A stretch of 64,000 nt of DNA from CBDAQA01 sp965198865. Lineage in GTDB: Bacteria > Planctomycetota > Phycisphaerae > Tepidisphaerales > Tepidisphaeraceae. Position numbers and translations under genes: made by a program. Every line of letters begins with the position of its first letter. Positions within the stretch are counted from its first letter, which is position 1. Positions 27,411 to 35,100 of this stretch are shown here, piece after piece. The stretch spans positions 4,774-68,773 of the forward strand of contig CBDAQA010000023.1 in the NCBI GenBank assembly GCA_965198865.1, read 5' to 3'. The notes under the pieces were generated by a model. The model was not told the origin of the DNA and searched no databases. It saw nothing but the letters and a program-made list of their open reading frames with translations.

Positions 27411-28621
27411 CGGCCCTCCGGGGGTCGGTCGGACGTCCTCTTGCGGATGACGGTCGGCGGCTTGGCGGGCAGCTCGGCCGGGTCGTCGGCCTCCTCGACG
27501 AACAGGTGGTCCAGCGCCCACCCGACCGCCAGGATCATCAGGAACGCCGGCACCAGCATCATCAGCCCGACCATCTGGTGGGCGAAGCTCTCGGACCAGT
27601 TCGTGCTCACGTAGTGGTCCAGCAGCCCCTGCCCGCTGATCCGCATCACGTTGCAGCCGATGGCGATCGGCACGGCGGACGCGACCATCACGCCCCGCTC
27701 CCACATCGGCCGCGCCGACAGGAACGCCAGCGCCGCCGCCACGCTGATGAACGTCATCAGCGACCGCATGCCCGCGCACGCCTCGGCCACGTTGAGCACG
27801 CGCTGCGGGGCGCCGTTGCCCCCGTAGATGACGATCTTCGTGCCGCTGGTCATCGACTGGACGCCGGTCAGCTGCAGCACCTCGACCGCCACCCACGCCG
27901 CCCCCCGGCTCAGCGGTTCGGCGACCCAGCTGTAGACCAGCCCCGGCCAGGGGATCGCGCAGACCAGGAACGCGATGGGGAACCACGCGGTCCGCATGAC
28001 GCCGGGGCCGCACAGCATCAACACGATGCCGTACAGCGTGACGACCATGCCCAGGTCCTTGAGGTAGTCGTTCTGCCCGGGCCAGATGCCGTAGACGAAC
28101 AGGCCCAGGCCGGCCAGGGTCATGGCGATGCTCCAGTCGAGCAGCAGCACCAGCCCGCCGAGCAGCGCGACCGCGCACGCCGCGGGGAAGAGCAGCGCCT
28201 TCACCCGCGCCACGTTGATCGCCCCGCCCGACGCGTCGCTGTGGTGCCCGCACCAGAGGGCGACCCCGCAGCCAATCGCCAGCAGGGCCACGCTGGTGGC
28301 CAGCCGGGTCGGCCGTGCGAACCGGCCCCACACGAACGGCCCGCCGTCCGCCGCCAGCAGCGCCTCGCGGTTCACGAACAGGTAGTACAGCCCGACGAGT
28401 GGCACGAAGCAGCTGTGCCCCCAGTTCGCCTCGCCGATGAACGGGGCCGTCTTCAGCCACAGCCGGACCAGGTTGTGCCAGAACGTGGCGACGAACAGGC
28501 CCGCCACCACCGCGCCCTGGGCCCAGACGTCCACGGCAAGCCCGAGCAGATGCCGCTCGCCGGGGACTGGCGCGTCGAGCGTCTCTGGGTCGGCGTAGGC
28601 CAGTCCGGTTGGTGCGCTCAT
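27407..28621 (-). CDS. Exosortase (exosortase/archaeosortase family transpeptidase)
   Basis: 404 residues and about ten transmembrane helices. The catalytic triad is visible: Cys282 in N-V-A-E-A-C-A-G-M-R-S, Arg327 in C-N-V-M-R-I-S and His348 in F-A-H-Q-M-V-G. Exosortases cleave and process PEP-CTERM-type C-terminal sorting signals and are tied to EPS production. The ATG at 28621 (M-S-A-P-T-G) is chosen; the longer open frame reaches into the upstream hairpin. It is probably first in an operon with the EpsI-like and TPR genes. No PEP-CTERM substrate is seen in the window. Confidence 0.92.
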   Translation of the reverse strand: MSAPTGLAYADPETLDAPVPGERHLLGLAVDVWAQGAVVAGLFVATFWHNLVRLWLKTAPFIGEANWGHSCFVPLVGLYYLFVNREALLAADGGPFVWGRFARPTRLATSVALLAIGCGVALWCGHHSDASGGAINVARVKALLFPAACAVALLGGLVLLLDWSIAMTLAGLGLFVYGIWPGQNDYLKDLGMVVTLYGIVLMLCGPGVMRTAWFPIAFLVCAIPWPGLVYSWVAEPLSRGAAWVAVEVLQLTGVQSMTSGTKIVIYGGNGAPQRVLNVAEACAGMRSLMTFISVAAALAFLSARPMWERGVMVASAVPIAIGCNVMRISGQGLLDHYVSTNWSESFAHQMVGLMMLVPAFLMILAVGWALDHLFVEEADDPAELPAKPPTVIRKRTSDRPPEGR

Positions 28622-28715
28622 GCCGCTCAGGGGTCGCTCCGTCCGAGAACACGGGCCGCCGTGCGTCTCATCCGCCAGGGGGCGGCGGGTTGCACGCGCC
28701 GGCCGGGAAAACCGC

Positions 28716-28755
28716 AAGCCCGCCGGGCCGACCCTGAGGTCGGCCCGGCGGGCTT
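28716..28755 (-). terminator. 18-base-pair perfect hairpin after the OPX gene
   Basis: 28716-28733 pairs perfectly with 28738-28755 around a four-base loop. On the minus strand it is followed by GCGGTTTT. It lies between the stop of the OPX gene (28853) and the start of the exosortase gene (28621), so it probably ends the OPX transcript or attenuates read-through into exosortase. Confidence 0.75.
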
Positions 28756-28852
28756 GGCATGTTCGGGCCGCAGATGTCGTACGGCCCGGCCGACCAAGGG
28801 GTTCGCCCTCGCCCGGCTCAGCATACGCCGAAACCGACCGCGGTGCCGCGGA

Positions 28853-30369
28853 TCAGTTGACCGCCTGCTGCGGGGCGTAGTTTCGGTCGTACAGGAAGCC
28901 GAACCCGTACGTGATGCGGAACCCCTGCCGGATCGCCGCGAGGAACGGGGCCAGGATATTGGTGCCGACCTGGATCACGTCGTTGGGCTTCAGGTAGATG
29001 TCGGGCTGGTCGCCGGAGAAGATCGCGTCGACGTCCACGTGCACCAGGGCCTCGGCGGGCGGCCCCGATCCGGCGGTAGATCTCGGTCCGGCCCGGCATG
29101 GCCAGCCCGTCGAACATGCCGGCCGAGATGACGGCCTGCTTGATGGTGATCTTGCGGGCCGACAGGCTGTAGACGCCCGTGCGGACCACGTGGCCGCCCA
29201 TGTAGTACTCGCCGATCACCGGCTGCGGGACCATGATCAGGTCCCCGGGGCGGATCACGATGTTGTACTCCAGCGCGCCCGACCGCAGGGCGGTCAGCGG
29301 CACCCGGATCGTCCGCGTCGCCGTCGGGGCGACCGGGGCGGCAAACTGGAACGGGGCCGCCGGCGCCGGCATCGCCGCCGCCGGGGCGGGCGCGGCGGGG
29401 ACGGGCGCGGCCGGCGGCATCGGGGTCGGCGTGGCGGGCGAGGTCGCCGGGGCCGTCGCCGGTGTCGCCAGCGGGTCGGCCGTCTGCATCAGGTTCATCA
29501 CCCGGACGGCCGGCAGTCCGGCGTCGCTGTGCGGCACGGCCAGCGGGTCCCCGCCGGGCGTCGGCGCGGGCACGGTCGACTGCCCCCCCCGCCGGGGCCG
29601 CCGGCGCGCTGTCCGACGCCCCGTTGGGGTCCTCCTTCACCTGCCGGATCACGTACAGCTCGTCCACCGACGGCAGCGTGTCGTGCGCCAGCACCAGCGC
29701 GTCCAGCACGCGGAAGTCGCTCTTGAGTATGATGTACTGGCTCGGCGTGTTCACCGCGCCCAGGATGTTGAACGACCGGGCCCGCGCCTCCAGCACCTGC
29801 ACCGACACCTGCGCGTTGCTCAGGATGTTCGCGTTGCGGTAGGCGTCCGACACCGCGTGCTGCAGCTCGGCCTCGGTCAGCCCCTCGGCCTTCACCGGCG
29901 ACCCGATCAGCGGCAGGTTGATGTTCCCGCTCTCGCTCACCGTGTTCTGCCGGACCGTCTCCAGGTTCTGCTCGACCAGGTTCGAGATCGACACGCTGAT
30001 GATGTCGCCCTTGCCGATCTTGTAGTCCCGGCTCAGGACCAGGTTGTCCAGCTTCGTGTCGATCTCCTGCGCGCCGTAGAACCGGTCCTCCGGGTCGTCG
30101 ATCGACGGGTCCAGGGCCGACAGGCTGGTCAGGATCGGCTTCTGCAGCGACGACGAGACGTTGGGGAACATCTCGGTCGGGTCCAGGAAGCTCTTGCGCG
30201 GGTCGAGGAACCCGCCCCCGGCGCACCCGCCCGCGGCCATCGCCACGGCCGCCAGCGCGGCCGCCGACGCGATCGTCCGAAGCCCCCCCGCCCGCAGCCC
30301 CCGCACCCGAGTTGCCGCCGCGGTCGCGGGGACCGGTGCCGTACGATGTTCAGCTCGGGCTAGACGCAA
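28853..30369 (-). CDS. Wza-type polysaccharide export (OPX) lipoprotein, with two frameshifts
   Basis: About 504 residues once two single-base insertions are allowed for. TTG start at 30369 with AAAGGAG 7 bases upstream; signal A-L-A-A-V-A-M-A-A-G-G-C with lipobox Cys. The Poly_export domain follows: Y-K-I-G-K-G-D-I-I-S-V-S-I and I-N-L-P-L-I-G-S-P-V-K-A-E-G-L-T-E-A-E-L; then SLBB-like parts including G-A-V-N-T-P-S-Q-Y and G-H-V-V-R-T-G-V-Y-S-L. Frame changes occur at a run of eight C (29583-29590) and near 29060-29066. A Pro/Ala-rich linker near 220-270 is unusual. OPX proteins form the outer-membrane exit for capsule or EPS; partner of the Wzc kinase. Confidence 0.8.
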
Positions 30370-30649
30370 AACGCTGCTCCTTTCGATGGCCACCGGCCCG
30401 GGTCGGTCCTCCGACCCGCGCGCCAGCCTCACTCGACTATCGGCCATTGGCGACCGAGTCACACACCCGGTCGGGCCGCGGCCACTTCCGCTGTCCCGCC
30501 GGACCCCCCAGGTTGGCGCGACAATGTATTCCGCCAATTCCCGAATGCAAGGCGGCCCCATCCGGCCCGGCCGCCCCTCCGCCCCGTTCCATCGGCATAA
30601 TCCGCACGCCCGACTAGCGTTTTTTCGCCCAACCGGTACACCTCTGCTC

Positions 30650-31141
30650 ATGTGGGTTCGCAGGACCGTCCGGGTCGCCGTGTGGGGAGCCACCTGGGGA
30701 CCAGCCATCCTCGGAGTCGCCCTCCTCGTCGCCGCATGGCTCGGCCGGTCCAACGTCCGCCTGGTCTGGGTCCGCACGCAGGACCACATCGGCTACGTCC
30801 AGCTGACCCCCCGCCACCTCGACGTTGCCTACTGGCGCCGGGCCGAGTACGAGCCCTCCGTCCGCCAGCGCCCGCTCCTGGCGCACGGCCGGCTCGCCCT
30901 GCTGACCACGGTCGAGCCCACCCCGCCCGAGCCGACCACCACGTCCGAAAAGCTCGCCGACGCCGACCGCTCTTGGCACGCCCTCGGCTTCGGCGTCGTC
31001 AAGGGCAACGGCTTCTGGCCGCCCACGCCGTCGCAACGGGAGGTGTGGATTCCCACGTGGTTCGCCGTGGTCGCCAACTTCGCGCCCCTGGCGGTGGCGC
31101 GGTTGGCCCGCCGCCGCCGTGTGCAAACATCTCGACGTTGA
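30650..31141 (+). CDS. Small membrane protein of planctomycete type
   Basis: 163 residues. An N-terminal helix (G-P-A-I-L-G-V-A-L-L-V-A-A-W-L) is followed by a soluble domain of about 100 residues with W-V-R-T-Q-D-H-I-G-Y-V-Q-L, and a second helix near the end, W-I-P-T-W-F-A-V-V-A-N-F-A-P-L-A-V-A, capped by an Arg-rich tail. This layout, ending W-x-P-x-W-F...R-R-R-R, is common in Planctomycetota genomes, where such proteins have no known function. Divergent from the OPX gene; the 280-base gap between them shows no other feature. Confidence 0.7.
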   Translation: MWVRRTVRVAVWGATWGPAILGVALLVAAWLGRSNVRLVWVRTQDHIGYVQLTPRHLDVAYWRRAEYEPSVRQRPLLAHGRLALLTTVEPTPPEPTTTSEKLADADRSWHALGFGVVKGNGFWPPTPSQREVWIPTWFAVVANFAPLAVARLARRRRVQTSRR

Positions 31142-31199
31142 TCCGGTGAAGCCGGCGTCTGAGGTACCCCGGCTTCCTTGGGAACGGCACCCCGACCCC

Positions 31200-31625
31200 T
31201 CAATTGTTCTTGTTGTCCCTGTCCGGCCGCTCGACGAACGTGCCGATGCGGACGTCGGCTTCAAGGACGGCTCGCGAGGGTCGCCGAGGATGCGGAGCGG
31301 CGTGCCGGTCTCGCCGACCGTCCGGCCGCACGCGTGGATGCCGCTGATCCGCATCAGGCGCTCCTCACGCGTTGGGCACCAGCGTCCGCCACGCGTACGT
31401 CTGTCTCGATGCCGAGCACGCCGAACGACCCGCTCGTGGCCGGCGGCGTCCGCAGTTGATGACCACGACATTCTCGGTCGGCACGTTCAGCCGCCAGCCG
31501 TCGCGGTGGGTGCCCGACGTGATCGCAAGGGCGTGCTCCCGCTGGTCGAACCGGCAGCCCTCGATCAGGACGTTGCGCGACATCCCGGGGTCGATGCCGG
31601 CGTTGTTGTGCCCCCGTGGCCTCTT
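31200..31625 (-). pseudogene. Remnant of a GH28 polygalacturonase-like enzyme
   Basis: Minus-strand pieces match the pectin-lyase-fold family in order: H-N-N-A-G-I-D-P-G-M-S-R-N-V-L-I-E-G-C, then I-T-S-G-T-H-R-D-G-W-R-L-N, then in other frames P-L-R-I-L-G-D-P-R-E-P and finally A-D-V-R-I-G-T-F-V-E-R-P-D-R-D-N-K-N-N before TGA at 31200. Only about 140 C-terminal residues remain, broken by several frame changes. The usual catalytic Asp-Asp is replaced (Q-R-E-H-A-L). The upstream end abuts the stop of the FMN reductase gene. Dead gene. Confidence 0.65.
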
Positions 31626-31630
31626 CGAGA

Positions 31631-32182
31631 TCAGCTCGTCCCCAGCAGCCCCGCGTACCGAGCGAACCCCGCCGCCTGCTTCGCCAGCCGGGCGTCGATG
31701 TCGGCGTCGGTGATTCGCCCCGCCTCGTCCAGCTTCTTGCCCGCGCCCGGGATGAACACGCGATCCGGGAACAGGTGGGCGTTGCGGTAGGCGAACACCA
31801 TCTGCAGCTGCTCGACCCCGCGCACGCCGCCGAACCCGCCGTTGGCGACGCCGACGAACGCGACCGGCTTGTCCTGGAAGCTCTCGGGGAACTTCAACAG
31901 GTCGATGAAGTGCTTCAACACGCCGGGGAACGACCCGTTGTACTCCGGCACGATCAGGTGCAGCCCCGCCGCCGACACGACCCGCTGTTGGACGGCCACC
32001 AGTTCCGGCGGCTTCACGGCGAACGCCTCGGGCGCGAACGCACTGCCCGGCAGTTCGGCCAAGCCGTACACCTCGGCCGACGCTCCCGCCGCCGCGTAGT
32101 GCCGCCCCACCGCAAGGGCCACCTTCAGCGAGTTTGACCCCGGCCGGTTCGTACCGCTCACGATCAGGATTGGACCCGCCAT
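31631..32182 (-). CDS. NADPH-dependent FMN reductase family protein
   Basis: 183 residues from the ATG at 32182 (M-A-G-P-I-L-I-V-S-G-T-N-R-P-G-S-N-S). The flavodoxin-like FMN loop G-T-N-R-P-G-S-N-S and the second motif P-E-Y-N-G-S-F-P-G-V-L-K-H-F-I-D match the FMN_red family (SsuE/ChrR-like), as does V-G-V-A-N-G-G-F-G-G. Members reduce FMN, quinones, chromate or azo compounds with NAD(P)H. Its 5' end overlaps the divergent small gene at 32181 by two bases. Confidence 0.9.
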   Translation of the reverse strand: MAGPILIVSGTNRPGSNSLKVALAVGRHYAAAGASAEVYGLAELPGSAFAPEAFAVKPPELVAVQQRVVSAAGLHLIVPEYNGSFPGVLKHFIDLLKFPESFQDKPVAFVGVANGGFGGVRGVEQLQMVFAYRNAHLFPDRVFIPGAGKKLDEAGRITDADIDARLAKQAAGFARYAGLLGTS

Positions 32183-32375
32183 GCGAAAACCCTCTGGCAC
32201 CCCCGTTGCGGCGTCGGCGGCAGCAATGGCCCCACCACGGCACCACCGGGCCCGCGTTTATAGCCGACCCCGGTTCGGCTTCAAAACCACGCCCCGACTG
32301 ATCCTGTCGGCACTCATGGCCCTGGCCTCGCTGGCGATCACCGGATGGTGGCTCTACCGCCACGTTCGTCCCTGA
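32181..32375 (+). CDS. Possible small single-pass membrane protein
   Basis: Up to 64 residues (49 from the inner ATG at 32226). A basic N-terminus precedes a helix L-I-L-S-A-L-M-A-L-A-S-L-A-I-T-G-W-W-L-Y, with a short basic tail. This resembles the small protein at 3872 in design (helix ending G-W-x-L-Y). No family is known and no clear ribosome site is seen, so it could be a chance frame. Confidence 0.4.
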   Translation: MRKPSGTPVAASAAAMAPPRHHRARVYSRPRFGFKTTPRLILSALMALASLAITGWWLYRHVRP

Positions 32376-32427
32376 CCCCGGCACGGCAGTTGCGTTCTAA
32401 GAGTCCGGTAACCCAACGGAGAACACC

Positions 32428-33198
32428 ATGGCCACCACCGTCGTCGGAATCTTTGACACCTTCACCCACGCCCAGTCGGCCGTCCTCCGCTTGGTCGACG
32501 CCGGGTACGACCGCGACCAGATCAGCGTGATCCACACCCACGCGGCCCGCAGCGCGTCCGCCGCCGCCATGGCTGACCACATGGACCCCGACGCAGCCGC
32601 TGCCCGCACGGGCGTCACCCCCGACTGGGGCATGGCCAGCGCCGGTGCCGCCGACTCGGCCGCCACCGTCTCGGCGATCGACGCCGACCCCGACGCCGAC
32701 GTGCTCACGTCCGCCGACGAGACGTTCAACGAGATCGGCCCCGCCGGCGGGGCCGTCACCGGCGCGGGCACCGGCATGGTGATCGGCGGCGGGCTCGGCG
32801 TCCTCGCGGGGGCGGCCGGCCTGTTCATCCCCGGCATCGGCCCGATCCTGGGCATGGGCCCGATGCTCGCCACGATCCTGGGCGGGGCCGGCATCGGTGC
32901 CGTCGCCGGGGGCCTGAGCGGCGCGCTCGTGAACGCCGGCGTCCCCACGATGGATGCCGACCACTTCGCCGAGGGCGTCCGCCGCGGCGGCACGCTGGTC
33001 ACCGTGGTGGCCGACGACGAGGCCAAGGGCGACTACGCCGCCGACCTGCTCGACCGGGCCGGCGCGTTCGACGTCAACGAGCGGGCCGCCACATGGACCG
33101 AGGCGACCGCCCCCGTCGGCGGCAACACCGAGATCCCCGCCCTGTCGACCCTGCCCGACTCGTCGTTGACCGCCGACATGCCCGTCGCCCGCGCATGA
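32428..33198 (+). CDS. General stress protein (GSP17M/YflT-like) with glycine-zipper region
   Basis: 256 residues. The N-terminus, T-T-V-V-G-I-F-D-T-F-T-H-A-Q-S-A-V-L-R-L-V-D-A-G-Y followed by D-Q-I-S-V-I, matches the heat-induced GSP17M/YflT domain. The centre (about 110-172) is Gly/Ala-rich and hydrophobic, a glycine-zipper-like membrane-active stretch. A repeat of the alpha-beta unit follows (R-R-G-G-T-L-V-T-V-V-A-D-D-E). GGAGAA precedes the ATG. Such proteins are stress-related with unknown mechanism. A 9-bp hairpin follows at 33201. Confidence 0.85.
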   Translation: MATTVVGIFDTFTHAQSAVLRLVDAGYDRDQISVIHTHAARSASAAAMADHMDPDAAAARTGVTPDWGMASAGAADSAATVSAIDADPDADVLTSADETFNEIGPAGGAVTGAGTGMVIGGGLGVLAGAAGLFIPGIGPILGMGPMLATILGGAGIGAVAGGLSGALVNAGVPTMDADHFAEGVRRGGTLVTVVADDEAKGDYAADLLDRAGAFDVNERAATWTEATAPVGGNTEIPALSTLPDSSLTADMPVARA

Positions 33199-33200
33199 GA

Positions 33201-33234
33201 AGGCCGCACGGTCGGAGGGAGACGCGTGCGGCCT
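33201..33234 (+). terminator. Hairpin after the stress protein gene
   Basis: AGGCCGCAC (33201-33209) pairs with GTGCGGCCT (33226-33234), starting three bases after the stop codon. No T-run follows, so it may be a transcript-stabilising end rather than a classical terminator. Confidence 0.5.
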
Positions 33235-33394
33235 GGCGGAGGAAGCCTGTAGCGGAGCAGATGGTCGGGAAGACATCTCCCACCCGCCCGCTCCACCTGT
33301 GGCAGATACCATCCAACTAGACTGTCAACGCACAGCGTGCATTCCGTTTGCAGCGAACTAATTTGCTCGTGCCCAACTCGTTCCACTGAGGGTG

Positions 33395-33477
33395 ATCTAC
33401 GAACGACACGAAGTCACACGAAGCGGAATGGCGAACAACCCGGCTCTGCTTCGTGTCCCTTCATGTCCTTCGTAGAT
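33395..33477. repeat. 29-base-arm inverted repeat
   Basis: 33395-33423 is the imperfect reverse complement of 33449-33477 (motif CTACGAA...ACACGAAG, about four mismatches, loop of 25). It occupies the middle of the 439-base gap between the stress protein gene and argJ. The rest of that gap, including the CTTCATTCGTGGC-type segment near 33537-33560, shows similar motif scraps but no gene. Confidence 0.75.
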
Positions 33478-33637
33478 AACTCCCTGATCCGGAATATCGG
33501 TGCCAGACGGACAGATAACGGTGCGGTTGCATGCGTCTTCATTCGTGGCGATTCCTGCCATTCGTGGCCGGCTTCGCATCGCCCCGAACGAATCACGGGG
33601 CTCCACGAAGTGACGCGGCGGTGCTAGTGTGTCGCCC

Positions 33638-34855
33638 ATGAGCGACCTGCACCTGTTGTCACCCCGCGGGTTCCGCGCCGCCGGCGTGGCCGCCCAGATC
33701 AAGGCCAGCGGCAAGCCCGACGTCGGCCTGCTCGTCGCCGACGGCCTCGCCGCCGCCGCCGCCGTCTTCACCACCAACCGCGTCGTCGCTGCCCCGGTGG
33801 TCGTCGGCCGCGCGCACATCGCCACCGGCAAGCTGCGGGCGGTCGTCATGAACTCCGGCAACGCCAACGCCTGCACCGGCCGGCAGGGCGATCGCGATGC
33901 GATGAAGATGTGCCAACTGGCCGCCGAACACCTCGGCTGCGATGCCAGCCAGATCCTGCCGAGTTCGACCGGCATCATCGGCCACCCGCTGCCCATGGGG
34001 AAAGTGACCGCCGGCATCGCCGCCGCCGCCGAGGCGTTGGGCAACTCGGCCGAGCACGCCGGCGCGTTCATGGACGCCATCCTCACGACGGACTTCAAAC
34101 GCAAGTCGGCCGCGGTGACGGTGAAGGTCGGCCGCGACCGCTTCACACTGGCCGGCGTGTGCAAGGGCAGCGGCATGATCGGACCGCGCATGTCCGTCAA
34201 CGCCCCCAAACACGCCACGATGCTGGCCTACCTGACGACCGACGTCGCCGCCCCGGCGTCGATCCTGCGCAAGCTGCTGGCTCGATCGTCCGATGGGTCG
34301 TTCAACGCCGTCACGGTGGACGACCACGCCAGCACGAACGACACCGCCGCCCTGCTGGCCAGCGCCACCGGCGGCGTGAAGCTGAACACCCCCGCCGCCG
34401 TTGACCGGTTCGCCGCCGCGTTGGACGAGGTGTGCCAGTCGCTCGCCTACCAGATCGCCGCCGACGGCGAGGGGGCGACCAAGGTGGTCAAGATCGTCGT
34501 CAAGGGCTGCGCCACCGTCGCCATTGCCCAGACGATCGCCCGCACGATCGCCAACAGCCCGCTGGTGAAGTGCGCCATGAACGGCAACGACCCCAACTGG
34601 GGCCGCATCGTCAGCGCCGCCGGCTTCGCCGGCGTGCCGTTCGACCCCGACCGCTCCACGCTCAAGCTCCAGGGCACGACGGTCTTCCGCGCCGGCCAAC
34701 CCGTCCCCTTCGACGCCGAGCGGGCCAGCGAAAGCCTGAAGGCCCCCGAGGTGGTCGCCGAACTTTCCTGCGGCCTCGGCAAGTCCGACGCCACCGTGTG
34801 GACGTGCGACCTGTCGAAGGAGTACGTGACGATCAACGCCGACTACCACACCTGA
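33638..34855 (+). CDS. argJ: Glutamate N-acetyltransferase / amino-acid N-acetyltransferase ArgJ
   Basis: 405 residues, full family length. The autocleavage site K-H-A-T-M-L has Thr194 as the new N-terminal nucleophile of the beta chain. Other signatures: M-N-S-G-N-A-N-A-C-T-G (71-81), G-V-C-K-G-S-G-M-I, and C-A-M-N-G-N-D-P-N-W-G-R-I. ArgJ recycles acetyl groups from N-acetylornithine to glutamate in arginine synthesis; whether it is mono- or bifunctional cannot be told from sequence. The ATG at 33638 is preferred to the GTG at 33629. No other arg gene is in the window. Confidence 0.96.
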   Translation: MSDLHLLSPRGFRAAGVAAQIKASGKPDVGLLVADGLAAAAAVFTTNRVVAAPVVVGRAHIATGKLRAVVMNSGNANACTGRQGDRDAMKMCQLAAEHLGCDASQILPSSTGIIGHPLPMGKVTAGIAAAAEALGNSAEHAGAFMDAILTTDFKRKSAAVTVKVGRDRFTLAGVCKGSGMIGPRMSVNAPKHATMLAYLTTDVAAPASILRKLLARSSDGSFNAVTVDDHASTNDTAALLASATGGVKLNTPAAVDRFAAALDEVCQSLAYQIAADGEGATKVVKIVVKGCATVAIAQTIARTIANSPLVKCAMNGNDPNWGRIVSAAGFAGVPFDPDRSTLKLQGTTVFRAGQPVPFDAERASESLKAPEVVAELSCGLGKSDATVWTCDLSKEYVTINADYHT

Positions 34856-34891
34856 CAACCAGAAACGCTCGCCGGCCGGATGCAAGTCACC

Positions 34892-35080
34892 TCATATTGC
34901 GACCGGCGGCGAGGACGACCCCACCGAATACCTCGACATGGCGGCGACGCCGCCGGCGACGGTGGTGGTGCCGGTGTTGGTGTTCGAGGCTGATAGGGTC
35001 GCTGTGCCGGCCTGGTTGAAGTTGGCCGACAGCGTGCCATCGCCGCCCCGCGAGAATGAGAGCCTGCTCGTATCCGTCAC
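34892..35080 (-). other. Uncertain frame with Gly/Thr/Ser/Asn-rich beta-repeat character
   Basis: The minus-strand frame reads S-R-G-G-D-G-T-L-S-A-N-F-N-Q-A-G-T-A-T-L and then N-T-N-T-G-T-T-T-V-A-G-G-V-A-A-M before a stop at 34892. The composition is that of secreted beta-rich repeat proteins and unlike its neighbours, suggesting a leftover from a surface protein gene. It has no convincing start or ribosome site and sits in the 245-base gap between argJ and the membrane protein gene. Confidence 0.25.
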
Positions 35081-35100
35081 GAGCTTCCGTTCAAGGTCAC

